A stretch of 64,000 nucleotides of DNA from Gymnogyps californianus (taxonomy: Eukaryota > Chordata > Aves > Accipitriformes > Cathartidae), in the NCBI RefSeq assembly GCF_018139145.2, contig NC_059475.1:17860937-17924936 (forward strand), in the 5' to 3' direction. The notes beneath the pieces were generated by a model, which was given only the letters and a program-made list of their open reading frames with translations, ran no database searches and had not been told where the DNA came from. Position numbers and translations under genes: made by a program. Each line of letters begins with the position of its first letter. The first letter of the stretch is position 1. Below are positions 12,761 through 23,600 of the stretch, piece after piece.

Positions 12761-13193
12761 TTCATTGTTTAAAAATCTCTACATAATGAGCTCATCATCT
12801 TTGTTCCAGGATTCTACAGGATTTGGGAACAGCTCTAAATTTGGGGGTTAGTAGGAAGCCTTGCAGCCTTGTAGCTAACACATCTTTTTCTTTGGCTACT
12901 TCAGCCCCAGAGCAAGCCCCAGGGAGCTGCTCAAGCAAACAAAGCACATCTTATTCTCTCCTGCTAGGGTGCAACTATCCTGTGCCCACAGACTTTTCAC
13001 AAACAAAAAGTCTAGAATGTATTTTAGGTAGCTTAATTTCTAACAATTTTAAATGTTCTTGGTGGCTACGATGCAAACCATTAGACAAAAAGCCATCACA
13101 TGGTTTCCAGACCAGAAAAAAAAGTCAGAGAAAAAAACCAAACATATCCAAAGACAATACAAGTCCTTGGATGTCTCCAATGTGCTCCATCCT

Positions 13194-14231
13194 TCAGGAC
13201 TCTTCCTCCTCCCCTTCATCACCTACTTTAGGTCGGAAATTTTTCCTATTCTTCTTCTTACTGCAATGGAATCCAACCGTTTCCACCGATGGCTCTTCAC
13301 CTGCGCCACTAAACCTGGCGCTAAGCTTACCTTCTGTGTTCAGGTCCTCCGCCATCATGCACTCCTCCTCTGTTGCCTTTCCACTTCCACTATCTAAGTG
13401 CCCCAGCTCTACCTTATCTTCCTCCCTCAAGTCATCAATCTTCTTAAGAGATTTTCCTTTTAGATCTGTTTTCATGTGTTTCTTATCATCCTCCCCTGCT
13501 GATGTTTTCTTTTCCAGTCCATCAACACCCCTTTTTGCTGGTTTGGTGAAGACAATCCTCCCAGCTCCACAGCTGGAAGGGTCCTGGTTGAAGTATGGGG
13601 TGTAGCTATCTTGGGTAGCTGAGCTTTGTTCCTCCCCTCTTTTCTTCAAACCCTCTAGAAATGCCATGGCCGCTGCCCTGTTAGTCTTGTCACTAGACTC
13701 TGAAACTCCATCCAGGCTGTATTTGGTCCAGCGCTCTGGGTGCGCCACATAGTCAGGCACTGCAGGAGAGGTTTTGGGAGCCTGCACTGGTTTGGCTTGC
13801 TTTCCCAGGCTTTCTGGAACCATGTTACCTGAAACCGTGGTTGGAGGCAACGGACGTTTAAACCTCCCATCAATAACATTATCTTCAGGCATTGAGGGCA
13901 CAGACAACTTGGCTGCCTCTTCCAGGCAATCAAAAATGCTCTGGCTACGGAGAGAGAACGTAGAACTCATGCCCTTCAGATGGAACGGCTGGACAGGAGA
14001 TCTGTGACTGCTGTTTGAAGAGTCGGGGCTCTCCCCTGATCTGTAATCCCCATCATCTACAGATGGCTCCTCAGGAGATATTGTATCAACTTCTGCTTCA
14101 TCCGCTAATCCCAAATCATCAGAATCAGAATCGCTGAGCGACACTGTGTCTGAGGGCAGAGCTCCTTCGTAGTCTGTAGCACCACCAGCCACTATCCCTA
14201 GAAAGGGTTCACCTGCATCCTGATCTCCCAT
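13194..14231 (-). CDS. TSSC4: TSSC4, U5 snRNP assembly chaperone, complete CDS in one exon
   Basis: TSSC4 is a nuclear, largely disordered protein that binds PRPF8 and SNRNP200 and assists U5 and tri-snRNP assembly or recycling. The frame gives 345 residues from MGDQDAGEPF (human about 329). Family blocks appear in order: an acidic serine run PSDTVSLSDSDSDD at 26-39; PFHLKGMSSTFSLRSQSIFD at 82-101; FKRPLPP at 124-130; the most conserved block VPDYVAHPERWTKYSLDGVS at 158-177; FNQDPSSCG at 214-222 with RIVFTKP; and a C-terminal SVETVGFHCSKKK. I chose the ATG at 14231 because it aligns with the human start and has A at -3 and G at +4. The open frame extends 18 codons further upstream, to and just past the splice acceptor. 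All coding in one exon, as in human. The promoter is presumably the CpG island at about 17.1 kb. Confidence 0.97.
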   Translation of the reverse strand: MGDQDAGEPFLGIVAGGATDYEGALPSDTVSLSDSDSDDLGLADEAEVDTISPEEPSVDDGDYRSGESPDSSNSSHRSPVQPFHLKGMSSTFSLRSQSIFDCLEEAAKLSVPSMPEDNVIDGRFKRPLPPTTVSGNMVPESLGKQAKPVQAPKTSPAVPDYVAHPERWTKYSLDGVSESSDKTNRAAAMAFLEGLKKRGEEQSSATQDSYTPYFNQDPSSCGAGRIVFTKPAKRGVDGLEKKTSAGEDDKKHMKTDLKGKSLKKIDDLREEDKVELGHLDSGSGKATEEECMMAEDLNTEGKLSARFSGAGEEPSVETVGFHCSKKKNRKNFRPKVGDEGEEEES

Positions 14232-14279
14232 CTTCAAGCTGTCACTCCACTGAGGTCTTTGACGTAGGCACAGGAACAG
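14232..14279 (-). other. 5' part of the TSSC4 coding exon upstream of the ATG
   Basis: The minus-strand acceptor tatttgcag places the exon's 5' edge at 14279. The 48 bases before the ATG are open at phase 0 (LFLCLRQRPQWSDSLK), so an upstream exon ending at phase 0 could extend the protein. Otherwise they are 5' UTR. Confidence 0.6.
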
Positions 14280-15390
14280 CTGCAAATACGGTTTTCCAAA
14301 TGCCCAGCAAGTTTAGCGCCTGGAATACAAAGGAGCATAAGAATTGAACTATGAAATGAGAACCAAGTATAAGACTATCATTCTGTGCCGTGCAAAATAA
14401 TTATTACTGCAGTATAACAGGCAGCTGTACTTCAGGGATTCCTAAGCAATGGTGCTTGAAATAAAAACATTACTTAAGGAATGAATGCACATTAAAATTG
14501 AAGACTTACACAAGACTCAATACAAGAATATGAAGTAATTAAAAATAACGTTGCACACCAAATTTCATTAAAGGTTACAGCAGGTCCAGTTGCTAAAAGA
14601 TGAGCATAAAGTTTTTGAGCAAATCCGAATACTCCATAACTGTCTTGCACATCTTCTGAGAGACAGCAATGACCTCTCCAAATTACACCCTGCATTTATC
14701 ATACTGTATAAATCCACAAGAACACATCCTAATCTCTCACACTTTCTTTTGGCCATTACGATCCTTTATTGCATTAGCCACTGTACCTCCTGTCCCAATA
14801 ACGATCATGTTCTGCCTATTATAAAGGACACTATCACTGATCGAGGTCAGTGGCAGAGAAGCCACAAAAATATCAGGGCTACAGTTTCAGGATTGTTTTA
14901 AAGTGACATGAAGTACAAGCTCCACTCCTTCCTTGGGTTTAAGCTCTCACGTCATTACTAGATTCCTGGAATCAGAAAACAAGCCAGCTCAAGAAATCAA
15001 TCCCACTGGATTAAGAAAACTAATCGCACATACCATGCTTGTGCACGGAAACAAGGAGAGGGTGCAACCAAGGGTCTGCAAGAGCTGGCCCTTCAGTCAG
15101 TAAAAAGACAGCGTCATTTGAAGCCTGACTTCCAGTAGTGGCTGGAATACCTGATTCACTCTGCCACCTGCTTGAAGGGAACCTTGCAGAACTGAGGCGG
15201 TTGATGATCACACTACCACTTGCCGGGCAATCAGAAACAGAGTTGGCAAACACACACCTCAGTTCAGCTCGCAAAAACGTGAATTACAGAAACAGTTCTA
15301 ATATATTATTAGAATAAGCTCAGCTACCTAATTATAGGTTCTTCTGAAACGATGCAGTAAACAGACATGGAAAGTCTGTTAGTCACTCAC
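14280..15390 (-). other. TSSC4 5' intron sequence
   Basis: Presumed intron between the coding exon and upstream exons. Two stretches here have open minus frames and partial splice signals (about 15035-15260 and 14735-14880), but their phases do not connect to each other or to TSSC4, so I do not call them exons. Confidence 0.5.
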
Positions 15391-15463
15391 TTTCTCTTGA
15401 GACTGAGTCAGCTTCCCCTCCTGAGGGTCAGTTAAAGCCACCAAAGATCTCAGCACTTCCACC
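15391..15463 (-). other. Putative TSSC4 upstream exon III
   Basis: The minus-strand acceptor tgttttctag and the strong donor GAGAAA|gtgagt bound 73 bases. One base completes the codon from exon II, then 24 codons read VEVLRSLVALTDPQEGKLTQ-SQEK and end at phase 0, compatible with the TSSC4 coding exon. It may be an N-terminal extension, a uORF or untranslated. No similarity recognised. Confidence 0.35.
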
Positions 15464-15954
15464 CTAGAAAACAAACATTTCCATCAAGATACTGGAAATG
15501 TAGTTTTAAAAATAATTCCTTCCCCCCTGAATGACCCAAAGCTGCAGAACTGAGTTCTAAATCTGACACAAACTCATGCTGGTATAAAAGTCTGCAGATA
15601 TTCCTGGATTTTTGGCAAAAGAACACCGCACAGCCTAATAAGGCAAGCACCACTATATTTACTCAGTCTCCACATTCACATTGCCAACCTTATTCTGTAA
15701 AATAGAAGAGAGGTTTTAAAAAAATAAAACTGTAATTTACACGTGCAGTAAAGTATTACTAAATGAACAGTATTAAATGCAGCTAAGAAAATATAAAAAT
15801 AATAGTTACGCATTGCAAGTACTAAGTGCTGTTAAGTACTAAGACCCCACAGAGTTCTGTTTTCAAAGAAAGGTCATATTCATAGTTAGGGCCAGATCTT
15901 CATGAGGCATTAAAACAGAGAAACTTCTGAAGAATCCAACAGACCGAGTGCTAC

Positions 15955-16032
15955 GTTCCATGTAAGGTCTGGCTGTCTTTGACAAAAGGGATCTGATGAC
16001 TGCTTTTGAAAACATTGCCCTCAGTGTAACTC
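15955..16032 (-). other. Putative TSSC4 upstream exon II
   Basis: The minus-strand acceptor tttcccatttag is good, the donor GGAAC|gtagca is weak. One base completes the codon split with exon I, then SYTEGNVFKSSHQIPFVKDS-QTLHG reads openly with two bases left over. Phase fits both neighbours. Confidence 0.33.
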
Positions 16033-16318
16033 CTAAATGGGAAATAATAATCTGAAAACCATACATTCTTCCGCTTAGTTTTATAACACATGAAAAGTAA
16101 TGACTACAACCCAAAAGAGACACTGAAGGACGTAAGTGACTAAAATAGCTGTTTTCAGATGGTAGTATAAGTGTTCATCATAGGCTGTGAATCAGGGTAT
16201 CTCTTGTCTGAGGGCAGTTACACAGAAAAGAAAAATTTTGCTCCTAAGGAGATGTTTTAGCCTTAACAGCATTAGTAGCCAAACATACTGACCCTTACAG
16301 CACACCAGACAGACTCAC

Positions 16319-16445
16319 AGGTTTGTTACGGTGATGTGATCACAGCACAACTCGGATAGGATGGTGTCTCTCCGGATGGGAAGGTCCCCATTGGACTCTT
16401 CCATCCTGGTCTTACTCAAACAGGCTCTGTGCATCTTTGTGCAGC
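16319..16445 (-). other. Putative TSSC4 upstream exon I with a start codon
   Basis: The minus-strand acceptor gttttcctcacag and the strong donor AACCT|gtgagt bound 127 bases. An ATG at 16404 in strong context (A at -3, G at +4) opens MEESNGDLPIRRDTILSELC and then CDHITVTN, with two bases left over. A second in-frame ATG lies ten codons upstream. The segment sits about 0.7 kb downstream of the CpG island. Function unknown. Confidence 0.35.
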
Positions 16446-17159
16446 CTGTGAGGAAAACAGAGATCCCAGTCACTCCAAACCATGGCCATGAGTCTGCTCT
16501 CATCACAGAGACAGCACTGCAGCAAAGCCTGCCAGCAATCCCGTGCCAACAACAGCACAGTCCTTCGGGATGGTGCTCACACAGGCCGCCACACCAAGGA
16601 AGAGGGCAGCAGCCCCCAGGCCCTGGCTCACACCTCCAGCGGGCACCCCATCCTGGGGAGGGGAAAACGACAGAGCCCACGGCCTTCCCCAACACCACGG
16701 GTGCAGCCTACAACCTCAGCCGTCCTGCCTGCCCGCCTAGGGCCCAGCTCCCTTCCCCGGGCCGGGATCCTGTTGGGTACAAACACACGCACACACCCCG
16801 CAAGCCTCTGCACTCCCGGGGCCTGCCACCCTCCTCTAGCCCCCACACCTTTCTCCTCACGACGCAGGGGCGCCTGGAGCCCGCCGCCCGCCGCCCCCGC
16901 TCCCCGCTCCCGCTCAGCGCCGCGCACGGAGGCCGCCAACCCCCCGCCACCTCCGGGCACACAGCGCGAACCGGCGGGGAAGGGGGAGGGAAGCGCCCCG
17001 TACCCCGACACAGCACGGGCCCGACGCCTCGCCACAGCTGCCGCCCGCCTTTCCCGTCTCTCCCTCCCGCCTACGGCCGCGGCGACGGCCCCCGCGCGCG
17101 GCGCGCTGGGACACTGAGTCCCTACCAGCCGCCACGGGACAGCAGTGCGCGGCGGTGAG

Positions 17160-17178
17160 ACTACAACTCCCAGCAGGC
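17160..17178 (+). promoter_or_regulatory. ZNF143/THAP11 (SBS)-type motif 1
   Basis: actacaactcccagcaggc, very close to the SBS consensus ACTACAANTCCCAGNNTGC bound by ZNF143 with THAP11/HCFC1 at housekeeping promoters. Found by eye. Confidence 0.8.
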
Positions 17179-17244
17179 AAAGCGGCACGGAAGGGGTGGG
17201 AAGCGGTAAGTCATCTGCCCCGCCCCGCCCCGCCTCCCTCCTTT

Positions 17245-17264
17245 GCATCCTGGGAGTTGTAGTC
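17245..17264 (-). promoter_or_regulatory. ZNF143/THAP11 (SBS)-type motif 2
   Basis: The minus strand reads actacaactcccaggatgc after a leading g, an almost exact SBS match. It is inverted relative to motif 1, with about 66 bases of GC boxes between them. Confidence 0.85.
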
Positions 17265-17352
17265 GCCCGCCTTTCCCCCGGCGGGGGACATTTTGAGAGC
17301 CGGGGCGTGGGGAAAATATCGCGGGCCTGCCGCAAAACGGGGCTGAACTCTC

Positions 17353-17378
17353 CCCTCCGCCGCCGCGGCGGCGGAGGG
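17353..17378. repeat. 26-base perfect palindrome of CCG/CGG units
   Basis: Centre between 17365 and 17366; arms ccctccgccgccg and its complement pair without mismatch. It abuts motif 3 directly. It may simply be a (CCG)n/(CGG)n junction, but it can form a cruciform or hairpin. Confidence 0.85.
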
Positions 17379-17397
17379 ACTACAGCTCCCAGGGTGC
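17379..17397 (+). promoter_or_regulatory. ZNF143/THAP11 (SBS)-type motif 3
   Basis: actacagctcccagggtgc, an SBS match with G for A in the middle of the ACTACAA half. It immediately follows the palindrome. Confidence 0.7.
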
Positions 17398-17414
17398 AGC
17401 GCGCCGACCGCTCG

Positions 17415-17426
17415 CCCGCCATTTTG
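17415..17426 (+). promoter_or_regulatory. YY1-like site
   Basis: cccgccattttg matches the YY1 core GCCGCCATNTTG. YY1 sites often sit near transcription starts of TATA-less promoters; here it may mark a divergent start on the + strand. Confidence 0.6.
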
Positions 17427-17699
17427 CAGCCTGTGAGGAGATAGGGAGGTGCTGGCGCTGCTGCCTGCGCAGGGGCGAGTTTGGGGTTCACGTGTGCACC
17501 CCGGGGAGCCTGTGGTGCTGGCGGCTGGGAATGGCAGCGCTGGCTCCGCTGTGGTGGCTGAGCTCGGCGGGCTGCCCGGCGCCGTGAGGGGGCCGGTGCG
17601 GCAGGCACGGCGCCGACTTCCTCACGGTCCCCGGCACCGCCGCCTCCCTAAACAGTCTGGAAAAAAACATGTCAAGCAGAGCTTTTTTTCTCATCAGAA

Positions 17700-20600
17700 A
17701 AGCAGGGTTTGGCCACAATGAAAACTTCAGAGGAAGTGTCTGTTTTTTTGTTTTGTTTTGTTTTTTAAGTTCTATGTATTTATTTTCTAACCAGAAAACC
17801 CCAAGTCACTTGGGGCATAAAACCACTATCCATTGCAAAAAAAATTTTCCATTTTCTGTCCCAGAAAAACATTTTCTGTGCGTGCATCAAGAAGTGGAAT
17901 CCTGTCTGAAAATATTTTACTGGTGTTGGCCAAAGATGCCTGATTTTTTTTTTTTCCCCTCCTTTCAGCAAAAAGTTTAAATTTTCAGCGGAAATACATT
18001 TCCCAAGTGGCTTCAATATTTAGCTTGTTTATCGTATGTTAAGAAAAAAGAAAAGGCAAGGTTTGCTGTGCTGGTGGGCTGTGCCAGCGTGTGGCCCAGC
18101 AGTTTGCAGGGCTCGTCTCCACCCTTTCCCTGGCTTGGGCTCTATGACTGCCTTGCCTGGCCCTGGGGCTTCATTGTTAAATTAAATTAATGCCTGCAAG
18201 GGCCCTGAGCCTCTAAAGGTCGTGCCATTACCTCTTCAGATCACCCTGTGCTGAGGGATTTGCTATAGGCCTTGAGCATAAGAAAAGCTCATCTGTGCCA
18301 TCATTTTGCAACAAAAAAAGAAATTACCATGTGGCACCGCTTTGTCTGATTTTAGTGGCACTTTAATTCCCCCCCCCCCCCGTGGCATCCCAACCCTGCT
18401 GCATCACCAGTTGCTTTGCTGATGGGTGTGCTAGAGGTAAGGCTGCAGCCAAGGAGACTTCACTGAATCCCTTCAAGTGGGGCCTCACTGTGAGTCACCC
18501 GTAATATAAACTGCAGCCACTTCATTTGCACGGTCAGTTTTTAAATACATACTTTTGCCTGCTGGAGTGTTGCTAACTATGGTAATTTATGAGACAAGGG
18601 CTGTGTTTGGAATACGTTTGGCAGCAATGATGAGGTTAGTGCAAAATGTCTTCTGTCTGGCTGGAATCGTGCTGTAGTTTTAAAACAGCAGCTCTAGAGG
18701 TGTTTCCCCATTTGGTAATCCTATTTTTTTAATGTATACACATATGGTAGTACGGTCACAGGCATTCAAATGGGTTCCCAGCTGGAGGCAGGAAGAAAGG
18801 AAAACACAAGCCTTCTGGTAGGCGAGCAGGAACGGATAGATGGAGGGTAGTAAACAGGCAAAGGGAGCCAAGAGTAAAACACGGGTGAAGGCTGTCAGTG
18901 CTGTGTAACACTGTCTAGGGTGTCGGGGACGCACCAGGAGTGAGCCTCTGAGGGTAGTAAGGAGCAGGCAAGAAAAGGATGTGGAGTAAGCAGTGGCATG
19001 TCCCATTTTTGTAAGGCTGGAGACAAGCAGGGTACACCATAGACTGGTGCAAACAATGGCACTCTTTTGTTTTGAACCCTGGTTCAATGCTAGATTAGGA
19101 GCTCAGAGGGGCAGAAGAGGGTAACACCACCTCCACTATCTCCATTACCTGTGGATGTGGGTGCCTTCAGGGACAAGTCCCATTCCTCCATTTCCAGAGG
19201 CTGCAAGTTCTCGTTTTTTGGCTGGATGCCGTGTATGTTGATGACCAAGGTCTCCTTCAGAAGCTTACCGTACCCTTTTCCTCCTTCCTGTCTTTTTGCA
19301 GAAGATTTAGTATCGCACACTGCGGAGAACTGGGGATGAGCTGCTTTTTCTCTGGTGGCTGAGGACAAGACAGTTTGCAGTGGTGGATATGCTGGTGTGT
19401 TGGGATTTTCGCTATTGCTTGGCAACAGCTGAAACAAAAATAATGAGTCAGACTCTGAAGACGAACAGATGGTAAAGCGTTTTCCCTCGCCGGCATGAAC
19501 TAAGGTGGCTTGAAGAGCAGTAGGGGGCTGGAAGGTGGATCTGAGCTGCAGCACGGGACATCATCCAAGCGAGCAGGCCGCATCCGGTGTGCGGGCTCTG
19601 AGGGGCCGGCTCCTTTGCAGAGATGGCCACATGTGTCTGCAGGAAGCCAGTGCACCCTTGCGTGTGGGGGTGGTGTCTGCAAATGCATACCCGTCTCAGC
19701 CGTGTTACTGGGCGTCCCGTGCTCCTTTCTTGCAAATAAATCTGTCGTTTGGCCCCCATCTGGTAACTGTTTCCGCTGCTCACTGGCAGGCTCCTGCTGC
19801 TTCTGCTCTCAGAGCCTGGAGTAGGCGCCTGGCAGGGACTGCTGGCCCCTCTCCTCGCGGCTATAGGAAAGCAGCAGGCAATTCCCTAGCAGCCGCCCAG
19901 ATCCTGCAAGCCAGACAGAGTGATCGGATGCATTTTCACCATCTCCTGCGTCCGGAAGGAGTACGGAAGTTAGTCTGGTATGGCCACATGCAGCTGATGC
20001 TGGAGCTCCTGAGGGGAGGCAGGGAGGGAAAGGAATCTTTTCCTGCAGGCAAAAAGCAAAAGCACAGTAGTGAAAACTGCATCCTTCTTTGCTGGGAGAA
20101 GGCAGTCACACCAAGCCAGAATGGATACAGGCTGAAGGAAATAATTTGAGTTGCCCTCTCCCATTTGCAGGAAGAAAAGCCTACAAATGGCCTTGAAATC
20201 CCCTGTGGGGTGAGTTTCCAGGATTCAGTGCTTGACACTGCCTCTCTTCTACACCGAGCTTTGCTTACCTGCTTTCATTTCATCCTGGCTCACCTGCAAG
20301 CAGGTTTGATTTATTCCAGTGTTGTTTACCCATATTGGTGCTTTTTCCCCCTAAGGTAACTACATAAAATTAGTTCCCATGGAGTGAGTTTTAATGCAGG
20401 CAGGCTATGAAGGTCTTTATCAACTTGATTCTTCACGATGACAGTGTTACTGCTAGCCTGGAGAGGACCTGCAGGGAAAACCCGCAACCCCTTTTCTGTT
20501 AGAGACACCGTATGTGTGGGAGGGAACTGAAGTCATTTAAGAGCAAAATTAATACTCTCTGCAATTATTTGAAATTTTAAAAAGAAACAAAAACAGTTGG

Positions 20601-23600
20601 GGGTCTCTGTTCATTTTGAGTTAGCTACAGAATATTTGTACTAAAAAAAACCCTCTCCTAATTCTTGCTTATTTTTTTTTCTTTCCTGTCATTGGCCCCA
20701 GTGTGCCTGATACTAACAGCAGTAGCGAAGGGCTGAAAGAGGTCATTGGAACCAGCTGAGAGCCTTGAAGTTAACGTTAAGAAAAAAACAGCAAACCACA
20801 AAACCCTAAAACTCCCCAGACCTCTTATTAGAACATGATCTGTAGGAGCTTTATTAACCAACACAACTTTGTAGCCAACACAGGGCTTTGCATTTAACAC
20901 CACTAACCCTTGCTGGAGGAAATCTTACCAGTTTACTCGTAGCTGGCAGGCAGGGTGTTGTGTGTGCGCTGTCTTGCCTGGCCTAACGCCAACACCTATT
21001 CGGTACTCAGCAAAGCTGTATTCTAACATGAGGGAATGCCCTAGCAAAGCAGGGCCACCTTTTTTTTTTTTAAAAGGAAAACGTATGATTAAACTCTAAT
21101 TAGAAATGTTACTTGCAACCACTGGCACTTGAGCTGGGTCATCTAAACCCAGTGAGAAACACCAGGTGGTCCACACTAGCATGCCTGGCTGCGAAGTCTA
21201 TGTACCCTTTAATGTATCTGCAAGTGTGAAAACAACATGTGTTTCAGTTATGCAGCAGTTTTAGCGGCTGGGAGGTGTTTTCTGTTTGCTCCAGGTCCCT
21301 GGGCTCTGAAGTGAAAGCATCAGGCCGCCTGCGTCAGACAAGCTGCCAGAGGTTGGCTGAAGAGCTTGCACTGGAACAGCGCTTCTGTGCCCTCCTGCTT
21401 AGGTTATGTCCTGTGCAAGGTATGCAAGGTAATCTGACGCTCCCCAGGCTGAAACTGAGAGGAGTGGTCAGACAAAAATACACAGATGAACACCGCACTT
21501 CTAGTTCAACTGCACAGCATGGTACGTATGGGCTTTGGGGTTTCTAGCCTGTGTCTTTATCACTTAATCAAGAGCTGGCCAGGTAGTTAATTGTTTCCCT
21601 CTCCCCTTCAGCATCCACTGATGGCAGATGTTCCCTCACTGGGGGCTGTATTTCCACTCTTGCCTCCTCTCTGGCACAGCCACAGCTTCCCAGCCCTACC
21701 GCGGCCCTGCCAGTAAATGAGGTTGTTGAAATATTCAGCTTTTTTTTCACAGCAGTCTCCTCTGTTGTCAGCAGCTTTGCCCTGGAGCTGAAACTCCCTC
21801 CTCTCCCCTAACTGGAAGGGCCACACTGCCATGCCCAGCGAAGGAAATGGTGGTTCAGAGCAGGAATGTGAGCACAGCCACTATCTAACACATCCTTCGT
21901 CACTGAGCCTGGCAAATGGAGCTGGCAGGCAGAGGGAGGGTGCGGCCAGGATCCAGCAGCGAGGGTGCTTTCCTCTACACAAACGTCCACCATAAACAGC
22001 TCTTGCATGGGAGAGCTGGCTGGTTTTTTCCCCTCCTGTGGGAATATTGCAAATCTTGGTTAGAGCTTAGACAATCTCTTATTAGGGAATGGACATAAGC
22101 AATTTATACGTGTTAGTTGCAGCTGTCTTAGTAGGAAACAATTAGGCACATTGCTACTTACAACACAAACAGCCCAGAAGAGGCTTATGAAATAGAGCTC
22201 GCCAAAGCAAAAAATACCTCCAAAACTTCTCATTAGAAACAGTCTAGAGGGTTTGTGTTTTTTAAAAACAGTTTGGGAGGGGGAAGGAAAAGAATTCCAC
22301 TAGAAAAAATCTCAACTTGGTCTAGCTTAGAAAAATTCACACTTATATTTTTATTTCGTGAAAATTCTTGTTTCACAAAAAAAAGATTCCACAGTCATAT
22401 TCCTAGGAATTGGAAGTCCACAGTAAGGTCTCCAGGGACTTTCCGAGTCCTTCAGACCTCTGGAGAAAAATGTTTAAGAGAAGTGTAGGCCAGGGTTGTT
22501 GGTGCAATATGAGAACAAGCGGGCTGCAAGCATTCCACCCACCCCTTCCCCTCACAGTGGTTTATCCTTGTGGCCTCACATGCTCCTACAGAGCAGGTCT
22601 GCTGTTTTCCAAGAATAATCCATGTCTTCACTTAACAGCATGTTAAAGGGGCCTGGTTTGCCCAGTCCTCTCCCAGCATCTCAGCTCAAGCATCACGTAC
22701 AACTCATCTGTTTTGAGCACATCAGTGTTAATACTCAGACCTGAGGTGCGAACAGAGGGGACTGCATTTAGCCAGGGAAGGTTTAAGATCCCAGCTATGC
22801 TTCCAGGCTGAGGTCCCAAGGCACACGCCTTGGATGCCAAATACACACTGTGCTTTGCCAGTTAGTTTCCACTATCGTTTCTCCCCCTGTTGAACACCAG
22901 CCTGAGTCTGACAGTGACTCACATCAGCTTAATCGTAGCTCCAGAGGCAGGAATAATTTTATCCCCATCTGGAGCAATAACACAGCACCATAATCCAAAT
23001 GTTTTAAGGCATGAAGCAAAGAGCATCACATTCATGGGAAACCGCCTAGAGGGTTAGCTAAGGACTGCATTCCCTGCAGCCTGAATTTTGCTTGAATACA
23101 AGAACAAGACAAGCCTGTTCCTTTGGAAGACGTGGCAGAAATCTGTATGCGATGGAAAGAAACAAGATCTGACAACACATCATTAAAAATCCGCTAACAA
23201 GGGGGTTTGCTTTGTTTCTTTTTTTATTGTTTTTAAATACCACTTTTTTTTTTCTTTCTTTCTTTCCAGAAGTCATTATGTCCGACTCCATTAACATTCA
23301 GGCAAACAAGTGAAAGAACAACAGATGGGCATGATGTCGTAGCACGGGCACAGCCGCTGGGAGCGGGGCTTGCCTTTCTTTGCGGCAGCTGAACATCACT
23401 CTCCCTCGCCTGGCATTCCCTCCCTCTCCGTACCGGCATGGGTGATGGCTGGCGGCCGCTGTGGGACACTCCTGCTTCAAACACAGCAAGAAGTCCAAGA
23501 CAGGGCAGAGAAAGGCAGGCACTTGTGGGATCACAGCACTTGGCCTCCCCCCTCACTCTCAGCCAGGCTTTCCCCTGATGGTGCGGAGGGGCAGGCAGTG

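Larger units (their letters stand above)
16860..17660. promoter_or_regulatory. CpG-island promoter of TSSC4, possibly bidirectional
   Basis: A dense CpG, GC-rich block with repeated GC boxes (ccccgccccgccccgcc near 17219-17235), three ZNF143-type motifs, one YY1-like site and no TATA box. It lies just upstream of the minus-strand TSSC4 exons, so it is the natural TSSC4 promoter. Motifs in both orientations could drive divergent transcription into the 17.7-24 kb interval. Exon 1 of TSSC4 is probably near 17126-17160 on the minus strand, with a weak donor (G|gtaggg), but the start site is not visible. Confidence 0.8.

Noticed and set aside
12823..13605. A 260-codon frame on the + strand
   Set aside because: It is antisense to the conserved TSSC4 coding region and its 3' UTR; serine-rich composition is the mirror of the acidic TSSC4 frame.
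14735..15274. Two extra exon-like minus frames between TSSC4 and its upstream exons
   Set aside because: The acceptor of the first is weak and its end phase (1) does not fit the start phase of the second; neither connects in frame to TSSC4.
16361..17608. Long frames on both strands of the CpG island (up to 326 codons)
   Set aside because: High GC removes stop codons; residues are Arg/Ala/Pro/Gly filler, overlapping on both strands, with no family resemblance.
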